This document shows positions 1 to 8,379 of a DNA stretch of 64,000 nt, piece by piece. The notes below the pieces were generated by a model. The model searched no databases and was not told the origin of the DNA. It was given only the letters and a program-made list of their open reading frames with translations. A program made the translations under genes and the position numbers. Within the stretch, counting starts at the first letter, position 1. Each line of letters opens with the position of its first letter. This DNA is from QWQI01 sp964608915 (lineage in GTDB: Bacteria > Planctomycetota > Planctomycetia > Isosphaerales > Isosphaeraceae), in assembly GCA_964608915.1 (NCBI GenBank), contig CAZSQA010000008.1:124001-188000 (forward strand), written 5' to 3'.

Positions 1-1
1 T

Positions 2-1735
2 CAGGTCGGTTCCGAGATCACCAAAGCGCAGCGTGAGCATTTCATTCGCCAGCAAATCAAGGCGATGCAGGAAGAGCTTGGTGAGTCGGGCGACGAATCG
101 TCCGAAATTACCCAGATGACGGCCAAACTCGAAGCGGCGAATCCGCCGGTCGGGGTCATGACCGAAGCCAGGCGTGAACTCGAACGGCTTTCGAACATGC
201 ATCCGAGTTCGGCGGAGTATTCGATCGTCCGAACGTACCTGGACTGGATCATCCACCTGCCCTGGAGCGAATCGACCCGCGATCGACTCGATCTGCGCCA
301 GGCGCGCCGGGTTCTCGACAAAGACCATTACGATCTGGAAAAGATCAAAGAACGGATTATCGAATATCTGGCCGTCCGCAAGCTCAAGAACGACCTCAAG
401 GGGCCGATTTTGTGCCTTGTCGGTCCGCCCGGTACGGGCAAGACAAGCCTCGGCCGCTCGATCGCCGATGCACTCGGCAGAAAATTCGTCCGCATGAGCC
501 TCGGCGGAGTACATGACGAAGCCGAAATTCGTGGTCACAGAAGAACTTACATTGCCGCATTGCCCGGCCGTGTAATTCAGGGTCTGCGCAAAGCCGGATC
601 CAATAACCCGGTCTTCGTGCTCGACGAGGTCGACAAGCTCGGTAACGACTTTCGTGGAGATCCGGCGTCTGCACTTCTCGAAGTGCTTGACCCGGAACAG
701 AATACGACATTTCACGACCATTATCTCGATGTCGAGTTCGACTTGTCCAAGGTACTTTTCCTGGCGACGGCGAACACGTCGGAAACGATCCCACACGCGC
801 TTCTGGACCGTATGGAGATCCTTGAACTGCCAGGCTACAGTGAAGAGCAAAAGCTCGCGATCGCTCGTAAGCATCTCATTCCGAAGCAGTTGGAGGCTCA
901 TGGGCTGAAAGCGGATACGGTGACGCTTCCTGACGATGCCGTTCGCCGGATCGTGTCCGACTACACGCGAGAGGCTGGCCTGCGCAACCTTGAGCGGGAA
1001 ATCGGCACCATCTGCCGCAAAATCGCACGCAAACGCGCTGAAGGCAACCAGCGTAAAATCACCGTCACCGATAAGGACGTCACGGTGTATCTCGGTCCGC
1101 CCAAGTTCTTCAAGGAATCGGCGATGCGCAAGCCCGGTCCGGGCGTTTCGACCGGTCTCGCGTGGACGCCGACCGGTGGCGAGATCTTGTTCATCGAGTC
1201 CACACTGCTACCGGGCGGCAAGGGCGGCATGACTTTGACCGGATTGCTCGGCGAATCGATGCGCGAAAGCGTACAGGCTGCTGCTGGATATATTCGTAGC
1301 CGGGCCGATAAGCTGGGAATCGATACGAAGCCTTTGACCGATAGTGACCTGCACGTGCACGTACCCGCCGGAGCTGTGCCGAAGGACGGTCCGTCTGCGG
1401 GGGTCGCGATCGCGGCGAGTCTCGTCAGCCTACTGAACAAGAAACCCCTGCGCGGCGACGTTGCCATGACCGGAGAAGTGACCCTTACAGGCCGTGTTCT
1501 TCCGGTCGGGGGAATACGCGAGAAAGTGCTGGCGGCACGGCGAGCGGGCATCCATCACGTGCTGCTGCCTGTGCATAACCGGAACGATCTCGTTGACCTT
1601 CCGAAAGAAGTGAAAGCGGATATGTCGTTCGAATTCGTCGAGACGATCGACGAAGTGATTTCGAACCTGTTTCCCGTCGAAAAGGTCACGAAAGCCCGAT
1701 CGCGATCGACCTCAGCTTCGAGCAAGCGTACCTGA
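2..1735 (+). CDS. lon: ATP-dependent protease Lon (5' end outside window)
   Basis: ATP-dependent serine protease that unfolds and degrades damaged and regulatory cytoplasmic proteins. The reading frame is open from base 2, so the N-terminal substrate-binding domain is mostly outside the window. What remains is 577 residues: the end of the N-terminal helical region (QREHFIRQQIKAMQEELGE, the usual Lon linker), an AAA+ module with Walker A GPPGTGKT at residues 141-148 of the visible part and Walker B FVLDEVDK, then the S16 peptidase domain. The catalytic dyad is visible: Ser465 in KDGPSAG and Lys508 in GIREKVLAARR, 43 residues apart as in E. coli Lon. The C-terminus ends in a Ser/Arg/Lys-rich tail. 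The next gene, glgC, converges on it 38 bp downstream. An internal ATG at 65 is not the start, because conserved Lon sequence continues upstream of it. Confidence 0.97.
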   Translation, partial: QVGSEITKAQREHFIRQQIKAMQEELGESGDESSEITQMTAKLEAANPPVGVMTEARRELERLSNMHPSSAEYSIVRTYLDWIIHLPWSESTRDRLDLRQARRVLDKDHYDLEKIKERIIEYLAVRKLKNDLKGPILCLVGPPGTGKTSLGRSIADALGRKFVRMSLGGVHDEAEIRGHRRTYIAALPGRVIQGLRKAGSNNPVFVLDEVDKLGNDFRGDPASALLEVLDPEQNTTFHDHYLDVEFDLSKVLFLATANTSETIPHALLDRMEILELPGYSEEQKLAIARKHLIPKQLEAHGLKADTVTLPDDAVRRIVSDYTREAGLRNLEREIGTICRKIARKRAEGNQRKITVTDKDVTVYLGPPKFFKESAMRKPGPGVSTGLAWTPTGGEILFIESTLLPGGKGGMTLTGLLGESMRESVQAAAGYIRSRADKLGIDTKPLTDSDLHVHVPAGAVPKDGPSAGVAIAASLVSLLNKKPLRGDVAMTGEVTLTGRVLPVGGIREKVLAARRAGIHHVLLPVHNRNDLVDLPKEVKADMSFEFVETIDEVISNLFPVEKVTKARSRSTSASSKRT

Positions 1736-1773
1736 CCCATCATTCAAGTTCGGTTCCGGCAAGGCCTCTTCCG

Positions 1774-3033
1774 TCATACGCCTCTGGCGAAACGGCGCAA
1801 GTCCTCGTCTTTGGCCACGACAGTCAGACCCTCGGGCGAAATCGTCAGCCCGTGGCTACGATCCAGATCCTGGTCATGTCCGATCGTAAATCCGTCGGGA
1901 ACGAATACGTTCTTGTCCAGGATGGCACGGCGAACGCGTGCGTTTCGGCCGATCACGACTTCGTCGAACAGGATCGAGTCTTCGACGAGCGAATAGGACC
2001 TGATGCGCGAATGCGTGCCGATGATCGAACGATGGACTTCTCCACCTGAAACAATCACTCCCGGGCAAATGATCGAATTCGTCGCGAGTCCGCGTCTTCC
2101 AGGCATGTCGAGAACGAACTTGGGTGGCGGAATCGGTGGCGAGAACGTCTGAATCGGCCAGTTTCGATCGTAGATGTTCAGAAGCGGATCGGGGGCGATC
2201 AGATCCATGCTCGCGTCGTAATAAGCGTCCAGAGTCCCCACGTCACGCCAGTAGGACTGTTCCTTACGGTTTTCGTCCTGGAACGGATGTGCTTTGACAT
2301 GGTACCCCTGCCGAATCATTTCAGGGATGATGTCACGTCCGAAATCGCGGGTCGTCTGGTCACGCCTCATGGCTACGTCCTGCATCAGAACGTCGAACAT
2401 CAGTCGGGTCGAAAATACGTAAATTCCCATGCTGACTAGAGATATGCCTGGCGAATCGGGCACTTCCGGAGGGTTCTCCGGTTTCTCGGCGAAATCGACG
2501 ATCCGGTGGTTTCGATCGACGGCCATGACGCCGAACTGACTGGCCTGGCTAACCGGGACGGTGAGGCAAGCGATGGTGAGATCCGCCTTGCTGTCCATGT
2601 GGTCCTGAATCATCAGGGCGTAGTTCATCTTGTAGATGTGGTCGCCTGCCAGGATCAGGGCGACTTCCGCTTTCGTGCGTTCGATGGCGAAGACGTTCTG
2701 ATAGACGGCGTCGGCCGTGCCAGCGTACCAGTGTTCGCCGTACATCTGCTGGGGCGGGATCACGTCGACGAATTCGTCAAGCTCGCGGCACAGGAAGCTC
2801 CAGCCCTGATCGATATGACGGGACAGCGAAAGAGCCTTGTACTGGGTCAGGACCAAAATGCGCCTGAGGCCCGAATTGATGCAGTTCGAAAGAGCGAAAT
2901 CGATGATCCGGTACGGTCCGCCGAACGGAACGGCGGGTTTGGCGCGGTCGCGAGTGAGGGGATCGAGCCGAGTTCCACGCCCACCGGCCAGGATGATGGA
3001 CAGTGCGTTTCTACCCATCCAGGTGGAAATCAA
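1774..3033 (-). CDS. glgC: Glucose-1-phosphate adenylyltransferase (ADP-glucose pyrophosphorylase)
   Basis: Makes ADP-glucose from glucose-1-phosphate and ATP, the committed step of bacterial glycogen synthesis; cytoplasmic. The protein is 419 residues, normal for GlgC. It carries the nucleotidyltransferase signature GGRGTRLDPLT (residues 17-27), the KPAVPFGG segment, the AGDHIYKMNY catalytic loop, the FAEKP motif and a C-terminal left-handed beta-helix region. The start is taken as TTG at 3033, because a perfect AGGAGG lies six bases upstream (3040-3045). The first ATG, five codons later, has no comparable ribosome site. The upstream aldolase gene is on the same strand, but a terminator at 3197-3225 separates them, so glgC probably has its own promoter in the 230-bp gap. 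No other glycogen gene is in the window. Confidence 0.96.
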   Translation of the reverse strand: MISTWMGRNALSIILAGGRGTRLDPLTRDRAKPAVPFGGPYRIIDFALSNCINSGLRRILVLTQYKALSLSRHIDQGWSFLCRELDEFVDVIPPQQMYGEHWYAGTADAVYQNVFAIERTKAEVALILAGDHIYKMNYALMIQDHMDSKADLTIACLTVPVSQASQFGVMAVDRNHRIVDFAEKPENPPEVPDSPGISLVSMGIYVFSTRLMFDVLMQDVAMRRDQTTRDFGRDIIPEMIRQGYHVKAHPFQDENRKEQSYWRDVGTLDAYYDASMDLIAPDPLLNIYDRNWPIQTFSPPIPPPKFVLDMPGRRGLATNSIICPGVIVSGGEVHRSIIGTHSRIRSYSLVEDSILFDEVVIGRNARVRRAILDKNVFVPDGFTIGHDQDLDRSHGLTISPEGLTVVAKDEDLRRFARGV

Positions 3034-3196
3034 GGCGAGCCTCCTGTTCGGTCCGATCCTGCCGGGTCAGCTCAAGGCAATCTCGTAACATCATCCCTTG
3101 GCGGAAATAATCGTACAAGATGGTTCGAGTTCGATCCCGGCGCACTTTCAGCGCTCTTGTGCCCTGCTCCGGTACATGATTTCGAACGAATCGACG

Positions 3197-3225
3197 AAAA
3201 AGCCCCTGCACTTTTGTGCAGGGGC
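3197..3225 (-). terminator. Rho-independent terminator of the LacD-like aldolase gene
   Basis: Perfect 10-bp inverted repeat GCCCCTGCAC / GTGCAGGGGC with a 4-base loop. Read on the minus strand it is followed directly by five T residues (3197-3201 as A on the plus strand). It lies 38 bp past the stop of the minus-strand aldolase gene and upstream of glgC, so it should end the aldolase transcript. Confidence 0.88.
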
Positions 3226-3262
3226 ATGGCGATTCGAACCGCAGTTCGCGAGACAGAATGGC

Positions 3263-4381
3263 TCAGTAAACTTCACCGGGGCGAACGACGTGGCCGCCGC
3301 CAGCCGATTCACCGACACCGGCGAGGTAGCGGGCGTGCCAACCTTCGGCGGCGCGGATGTCGGACATCGATTCGCGATTCAGTCCGATCTTGTCCCACCA
3401 CGGGGTCGCGGCGGAGCGGACGATCTGATCGATTTCGGCGACACGGCCGCGTGCTTCGCCAGCGGCGAATTTCGTGCGGGCCTTGGCGTCAGCCTGCTGG
3501 AAGTATTCCTTCCAGAAGGCACGGCCACCGAGAACGCCCGAAGCGCCACATTCGACAGCCAGTTCGACCTGACGCTTGTAAGCCGGATAATCGACACCGG
3601 CCGAGAGCAGAACCCAGGGCGTGACGGAGGCTTCGGTCAGAGCCTGGAGATTGTCACGAAGCTTGGATTCGTCGTCGAATTCCATATCGCCGGGGAATTC
3701 GGCCTTATAAACGTCGCACCAGCGCGAAAGCAGCCGGGCGGATTCGAGGACGGTATTGGCCTTGCGCCGACGATAAGCTTCGTCGGTCTTCTTTTCGCTA
3801 CCGAATGGGAAGGCGACGGGTTCGAGCAGCATGAGGATGTCGTATTTACGGCATTCTTCGTAGATGTGCTTGACGAGCTGGAGCTGATGCTCGGCCGAAT
3901 CAGGTTCGGCGGGCTCGAACGGGGCGAGCAGCTTGACGGCATCCGCGCCCATGTACTTGATTTTTTGAACCGACCAGCCGGACTCGATTTCGCCGAGAGG
4001 AGCGCCGACGGAGTTTTTCGGGCTTCCCGACTTCTCGACGCGAATCAGCAAGCCTTTTTCCGGAGCGATCGCGCCGCTGGCCACGACCGAAAATGCGCCG
4101 TAGTAGCCGTCGATCAGAAGAGCAGAAGCCGCGCCGGACATTTCACGAGCCATGTCGACTTTGGCTTCGACGATTTCGGCGAAGCTCGGTTCGCGATTCT
4201 GGCCGGCGGTCTTCAGCGCCTTGTGGGCCATTTCGATCATCGAACTGTTTTGATCAAGGGCCAGCATCGTCAGCGTGCCGTTGGCGTTGCTGATCCGCTG
4301 AAGACCACGCAGCTTGCCGGGGGTCAAACCATAGGAGGTCAGAAGTGTTGCGCTTTTCGTACTGGTTTCGCCGGCAGCCAT
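3263..4381 (-). CDS. Tagatose 1,6-diphosphate aldolase-like protein (LacD family)
   Basis: A 372-residue TIM-barrel aldolase resembling LacD, the class I enzyme that cleaves tagatose 1,6-bisphosphate to dihydroxyacetone phosphate and glyceraldehyde 3-phosphate. Supporting features are the opening GKLRGLQRISNANGTLTMLA, the acidic DQNSSM segment, the ALLIDGYYGAF strand, the KYMGADAVKLLAPF segment that should contain the Schiff-base lysine region, and the closing SAGVDYPAYKRQVELAVECG and GASGVLGGRAFWKEYF phosphate-binding end. No other galactose or tagatose pathway genes lie nearby, so the true substrate may be another ketose bisphosphate. It sits upstream of glgC on the same strand, which suggests a general sugar-phosphate role. 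ATG start at 4381. Confidence 0.82.
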   Translation of the reverse strand: MAAGETSTKSATLLTSYGLTPGKLRGLQRISNANGTLTMLALDQNSSMIEMAHKALKTAGQNREPSFAEIVEAKVDMAREMSGAASALLIDGYYGAFSVVASGAIAPEKGLLIRVEKSGSPKNSVGAPLGEIESGWSVQKIKYMGADAVKLLAPFEPAEPDSAEHQLQLVKHIYEECRKYDILMLLEPVAFPFGSEKKTDEAYRRRKANTVLESARLLSRWCDVYKAEFPGDMEFDDESKLRDNLQALTEASVTPWVLLSAGVDYPAYKRQVELAVECGASGVLGGRAFWKEYFQQADAKARTKFAAGEARGRVAEIDQIVRSAATPWWDKIGLNRESMSDIRAAEGWHARYLAGVGESAGGGHVVRPGEVY

Positions 4382-4844
4382 GGATACGTTGGACTCCGAA
4401 TATCAGGGAAAATCGGCCGAACTCAATGCGACATCGGTCAGGTTCAGGCATCGACACGACAGGCACGTTCGATTGAACGAAAACTTGCCGAACGTACGAT
4501 TCCTGACTCGTAAAGTTAACGTATTTCAGGCTGCGATTTCAAGATACAGGAACTGCATGCGTTTTCGGCCCGAAACCGATCCGAACTGTTTCGATCAAAA
4601 AAAGACCTGGAAAATGCCGCCTGTCGCGATCCGGTCCGAAGCCGCTCGATCCGACCGGTTCCGATTCGCGTGCGGCGGCAGAGATTCGATGCTTGCCATA
4701 CGTGGGAATCTCCGTAAAATCTTGAGAACAATGCAGACATCGTCCAGGACGCCCCGGCTTGAACGTCACAGTCGAACCCGAGGCGTCGATTCGATGAACT
4801 GCTCCATTTCGATCCGAAGCCAGGGACAGGACCGCGACTCGACC
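4382..4844. other. Intergenic region between divergent aldolase and YbjN-like genes
   Basis: About 460 bp with no convincing gene; the open frames seen in it lack family signals and are short. It should hold the promoters of both flanking divergent genes. The only promoter I can support is the plus-strand one at 4693-4720. The frame of the downstream gene is open back to 4380, but that extension has no domain character. Confidence 0.6.
4693..4720 (+). promoter_or_regulatory. Candidate sigma-70 type promoter for the YbjN-like gene
   Basis: TTGCCA (4693-4698), a 16-bp spacer and TAAAAT (4715-4720). Each hexamer matches the sigma-70 consensus at five of six positions. It lies about 120 bp upstream of the start codon at 4845. 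Confidence 0.5.
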
Positions 4845-5303
4845 ATGTCTGCATCGAAAACCGAAATCATCGCCAGCCACCTCCGAAACTCAGGGTACGA
4901 TCCCTCGATCGACGAGGAGGGCGATATCATGTTCGAGTTCGAAGGATATCCCCTTTTCATCCACCCTGACGAAGACGACCCCCAGGTTCTCAAACTGTTC
5001 GGTTTCGCCTGGCGATCCGACCATGAAGAAGAAGACGACTCGGAACTGATCCTGGCGCTTCAGGTCGCCAATGACTGCATGGCGAAGCACAGCGGGGTGA
5101 AGGTCATCACCTTGCCGAGCCGTCACATCGTCGTCGCCGTCGAGCAGTTCTTCGAACCCTTCGACACATTCCGCGGTGCCCTGGAACGCATTCTCAAGGC
5201 ATTGAAGAGTTGCGCGGAGGAAGTCCACGAGATGATGGAGTCGGACTACGACGAAGACGACGACGAGGACGAAGATTACGAATTCGACCCGGAATCGAAC
5301 TGA
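4845..5303 (+). CDS. YbjN domain-containing protein
   Basis: A small acidic cytoplasmic protein of 152 residues. Residues 1-120 look like a YbjN/type III secretion chaperone-like fold: an N-terminal helix, EEGDIMFEFEGYPLFI, then alternating strands and a long helix ending in the RGALERILKALKSCAEEV region. The C-terminal 25 residues are almost purely acidic (runs of D and E). YbjN-type proteins are linked to stress tolerance and act as pleiotropic modulators; a precise role cannot be stated. The start at 4845 is chosen because the domain begins there and upstream codons have no protein-like character. A promoter-like sequence lies at 4693-4720. A DUF486 gene follows 84 bp downstream on the same strand. 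Confidence 0.75.
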   Translation: MSASKTEIIASHLRNSGYDPSIDEEGDIMFEFEGYPLFIHPDEDDPQVLKLFGFAWRSDHEEEDDSELILALQVANDCMAKHSGVKVITLPSRHIVVAVEQFFEPFDTFRGALERILKALKSCAEEVHEMMESDYDEDDDEDEDYEFDPESN

Positions 5304-5387
5304 ATCCGGTCTCGCGTTGCCTTTTCACGGTTGGTCCTGGCTTCCGGCGGGAAGCCAGGACTTACGACGCCCAACCATAACGAAGCG

Positions 5388-5729
5388 ATGAATCCCGTAC
5401 TCAAGACGATCGTCTTGCTGACGATCTCCAACATGTTCATGACCTATGCCTGGTACGGGCATCTCAAGGCATTCAAGGAGACTCGCTGGTGGATCGCGGC
5501 TCTGGCGAGCTGGGGCGTGGCTCTGTTCGAATACCTGATTCAGGTCCCGGCGAACAGGATCGGCCATAAATCCCTGTCTGTCGGTCAGTTGAAGATCCTT
5601 CAGGAGGTCATCAGCCTTTCGGTTTTCGTTCCTTTCGCCGTATTTTATCTGAGAGAGAATTTGAGCTGGAATTATCTGTACGCCGGATTTTGTATGATGG
5701 GAGCCGTCTGGTTCATCTTCCGGGCTTGA
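5388..5729 (+). CDS. DMT-like small membrane protein, DUF486 family
   Basis: An inner-membrane protein of 113 residues with four predicted membrane helices: around residues 3-20, 30-48, 68-85 and 92-110. It matches the DUF486 pattern seen in a family related to half-size drug/metabolite transporters (TIVLLTISNMFMTYAWYGHLK near the start, RWWIAALASWGVALFEY, and the C-terminal GFCMMGAVWFIFR). Proteins of this size often work as dimers; the substrate is unknown. The ATG at 5388 is preferred over an upstream GTG at 5331, because the conserved first helix starts directly after it. It lies between the YbjN-like gene and the solute-binding protein gene on the same strand and may be co-transcribed. 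Confidence 0.85.
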   Translation: MNPVLKTIVLLTISNMFMTYAWYGHLKAFKETRWWIAALASWGVALFEYLIQVPANRIGHKSLSVGQLKILQEVISLSVFVPFAVFYLRENLSWNYLYAGFCMMGAVWFIFRA

Positions 5730-5774
5730 GGCGCTCGTCAGGCGCACGACCGGTGAACGAAAGGCAGATCCCCC

Positions 5775-6806
5775 ATGACGATCTCGCGACGCAAGTTCGC
5801 CGGTACAGTTTCGTCGCTCGCTTTTGCCAGTTCCGTCCCGCGAGTCACGAAGGCCGCCGGCGACCCGACCCTCACGGCTTATGTGGCGCTCGATCGCGAG
5901 TTCTCCGAGCCGGTTCTGGTCGATTTCGATCGAACATCGGGGGTCAGAGTCCGATCGAAGTTCGACGTGGAAAGTACCAAGACGATCGGCCTGACGAATC
6001 TGATCCGCTCTGAGGCGTCCAGGCCTCGGGCCGATATTTTCTGGAACAACGAAATCGTCAATACGATTCGCCTCAAGCGGGCCGGGCTTCTGGCGAGTCA
6101 CCGGCCCGCGAACGCCGGTGACTTTCCCCCGGAATATCGTGACCCCGAAGGTTTCTGGTTCGGGTTCGCGGCACGGGCTCGCGTGCTGATACTCGATCGA
6201 CGTGCATTCGCGAACGGCCGGAAGCCTGCCTCAATCATGGATCTGGCTGAGCCTCGGTGGCGAGGAAAGTGCGGAATCGCGAAGCCGTTCTTCGGCACGA
6301 CGGCCACTCATGCCGCTTGCTTGTACTCGACATGGGGCACGGAAAGGGCGGACCGTTTTTTCGACAGCCTCGTCGCGAACGAAGTGCAGATTCTGGCTGG
6401 CAACAAGCCCGTCGCCGAGGCCGTCGCGAACGGACGACTGGCGTTCGGACTGACCGACACCGACGATGCCCTCGTCATGGCTGCCCAGGGGCATCCGGTC
6501 GAAATCGTTTATCCCGACTCGACCGGCGACGGTTTTGGGACTCTGTTTCTGCCGAACACGCTGGCGATCGTAAAGAACTCGCCGAATCCGGAATCCGCCC
6601 GGCGAGCGATCGACTGGCTCTATCGACCGGAAACGGAAACGCGACTTTCCGAAGGCCCAAGCGGCCAGATCCCGATATCCGCCAAAGCCCGGAAATCGCC
6701 CAAAGTCGAAAGCCCCGCAACAGTGAAATCGATGAAGGTCGATTTCGAGTCGGCCACGGATCAGTTCGAAATGGCGATGAAGCGGCTCGCGGCCCGATTC
6801 GCCTGA
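5775..6806 (+). CDS. Extracellular solute-binding protein, iron(III)/2-aminoethylphosphonate type
   Basis: A 343-residue periplasmic-binding protein of the FbpA/FutA-like class 1 solute-binding fold. The N-terminus carries a twin-arginine motif (SRRKF, residues 4-8) followed by a short hydrophobic stretch and an AA cleavage region near residue 28, so Tat export is likely. The body shows the typical two-lobe pattern: LTAYVALDREFSEPVLVDF, ADIFWNNE, the hinge segment GKCGIAKPFFGTTATH, and GDGFGTLFLPNTLAIVK. Homologues bind ferric iron or related anions for an ABC importer. No permease or ATPase gene adjoins it, so the protein is an orphan here and its ligand is not known. Confidence 0.82.
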   Translation: MTISRRKFAGTVSSLAFASSVPRVTKAAGDPTLTAYVALDREFSEPVLVDFDRTSGVRVRSKFDVESTKTIGLTNLIRSEASRPRADIFWNNEIVNTIRLKRAGLLASHRPANAGDFPPEYRDPEGFWFGFAARARVLILDRRAFANGRKPASIMDLAEPRWRGKCGIAKPFFGTTATHAACLYSTWGTERADRFFDSLVANEVQILAGNKPVAEAVANGRLAFGLTDTDDALVMAAQGHPVEIVYPDSTGDGFGTLFLPNTLAIVKNSPNPESARRAIDWLYRPETETRLSEGPSGQIPISAKARKSPKVESPATVKSMKVDFESATDQFEMAMKRLAARFA

Positions 6807-6965
6807 GAAATTCCCTTCAGACATTCCTGACCGGCGAATCCATCGTTATTCAGCCATCTCACGTGTCTCTGACCAGGGCGTGATGTTGCCCTCTATTCGG
6901 TGAACGGCGATAATTCGGATCCGCATCGCCGACTTGCCGGGTCTTCGGAAAACCAGGAAACTGCC

Positions 6966-8291
6966 ATGTGTCGCATCACGCCGATCTTGATTTGCTCAAT
7001 TCTCGGAGTTTTCGGCCTTTTCCCTACCGATGCCCGGGCAGCGGAGCCGGGCACGATGCACTCGGTTCGATACGAGCCTTCGAAGAAGCCGGGCGAACTG
7101 GTTTATGGCGTCACGTATCGCGTCTGGATCCCCGCCGGAGTCGAAAACCTCCGGGGCGTTATCGTGCACCAGCACGGCTGCGGCAAAGGCGCTTGCGAGG
7201 GTGGCCGCACGGCAGCCGATGACCTGCATTGGCAGGCACTTGCGAAGAAATGGAATTGTGCCCTGCTGGGCCCGTCGTTCGAACAGGCGGACGGCGAGGA
7301 TTGCCGCCTCTGGTGCGATCCGCGGAACGGTTCGCGTGACCGATTTCTGCAGGCTCTCAATGACCTTGCAGAGAAATCGGGGCATCCGGAACTGGCCAGC
7401 GTTCCATGGTGCCTGTGGGGCCATTCCGGCGGCGCGTTCTGGTCGAGCCTGATGATGGCGTCCGATCCCCAGAGGATCGTGGCCGTCTGGCTGCGCAGCG
7501 GTACGGCTTTCGCGGCTTGGGAAAAGGGCGAAATTCCGAAGCCCGAGATTCCTCAAGTCGCCTTCGGCATACCGACGATGTGTAACCCTGGTCTCAAGGA
7601 ACGTGACGACAAACGCTTCGCTGGAGCCTGGACCGGTTCCGAAGCCATGTTTCAGGCATATCGGGCGAAAAGTGCGCCGATAGGCTTCGCGCCCGACCCG
7701 AAAACGAGCCATGAATGCGGCGATTCACGCTATATGGCGATCCCGTTCTTCGATGCGTGCCTGAAGATGCGGCTGGGGGATTCCGGAAACGTGCTGAAGC
7801 CGGTCGATTTGACTGAAGCCCGCTACGCTGAAACCTGGGAATCGCCCCCCCTGCCGGCTGGCGAATCGAAAGATCAGGGCAAAAACGGGATCTGGCTGCC
7901 GAATGGCCGATTCGCGGCGATTTGGGCATCGTACGTGAAAACAGCCAGCGTTGCGGACGATACACCACCGCCCGCGCCATCGAATTTGACCGTCGTCAAA
8001 GATACGGACGGTCGATGGAAGCTGAAATGGTCAGTGGATGCGGACCTGGAGAGCGGTCTGGCCGGGTTCGAAATTCTGAACGGTGATGAAGTGATTGCCC
8101 GGTTGCCCGAAAAACCGGTGAATCCTTTCGGAAAGCCGCTTTTTCAGGGCATGAGTTATCATGATACGCCACGTGAACCTCTCGCCGAAATGACATTCGT
8201 CGACACGACCGGGAAAGCGGAGAAGCCGAAATTCGCGGTTCGATCGATCAACACAGCCGGATTGCGTTCGGCTCTGACCGAAGCGAAATGA
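6966..8291 (+). CDS. Secreted alpha/beta hydrolase with C-terminal Fn3-like region
   Basis: A 441-residue exported protein. The signal peptide spans residues 1-24 (MCRITPILICSILGVFGLFP, then DARAAEP). Residues about 25-300 look like an alpha/beta hydrolase: GVIVHQHGCGKGACEGG as the oxyanion-hole strand, then the nucleophile elbow GHSGGAFWSSLMM. A histidine in KTSHECGDSRYMAIPFFDACL may complete the triad. The last 100 residues (PPPAPSNLTVVKDTDGRWKL, then AGFEILNGDEVIARL) resemble a fibronectin type III domain. Substrate unknown; esterase or carbohydrate-esterase activity would fit. The ATG at 6966 is preferred over GTG at 6900 because the signal peptide starts there and AGGA lies eight bases upstream. 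Confidence 0.78.
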   Translation: MCRITPILICSILGVFGLFPTDARAAEPGTMHSVRYEPSKKPGELVYGVTYRVWIPAGVENLRGVIVHQHGCGKGACEGGRTAADDLHWQALAKKWNCALLGPSFEQADGEDCRLWCDPRNGSRDRFLQALNDLAEKSGHPELASVPWCLWGHSGGAFWSSLMMASDPQRIVAVWLRSGTAFAAWEKGEIPKPEIPQVAFGIPTMCNPGLKERDDKRFAGAWTGSEAMFQAYRAKSAPIGFAPDPKTSHECGDSRYMAIPFFDACLKMRLGDSGNVLKPVDLTEARYAETWESPPLPAGESKDQGKNGIWLPNGRFAAIWASYVKTASVADDTPPPAPSNLTVVKDTDGRWKLKWSVDADLESGLAGFEILNGDEVIARLPEKPVNPFGKPLFQGMSYHDTPREPLAEMTFVDTTGKAEKPKFAVRSINTAGLRSALTEAK

Positions 8292-8379
8292 AACGCGGAG
8301 ATGAACACGACGGCCGGACGAACTGACGATTCAGGACATGATCAGGCCGGAAATGCCACTTTTGAGATGAGTGAGAACG

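Noticed and set aside
4380..4844. Upstream extension of the YbjN-like frame to 4380
   Set aside because: The added 155 codons are Arg/Ser-rich without domain character and overlap the start region of the divergent aldolase gene. A promoter-like sequence lies inside it.
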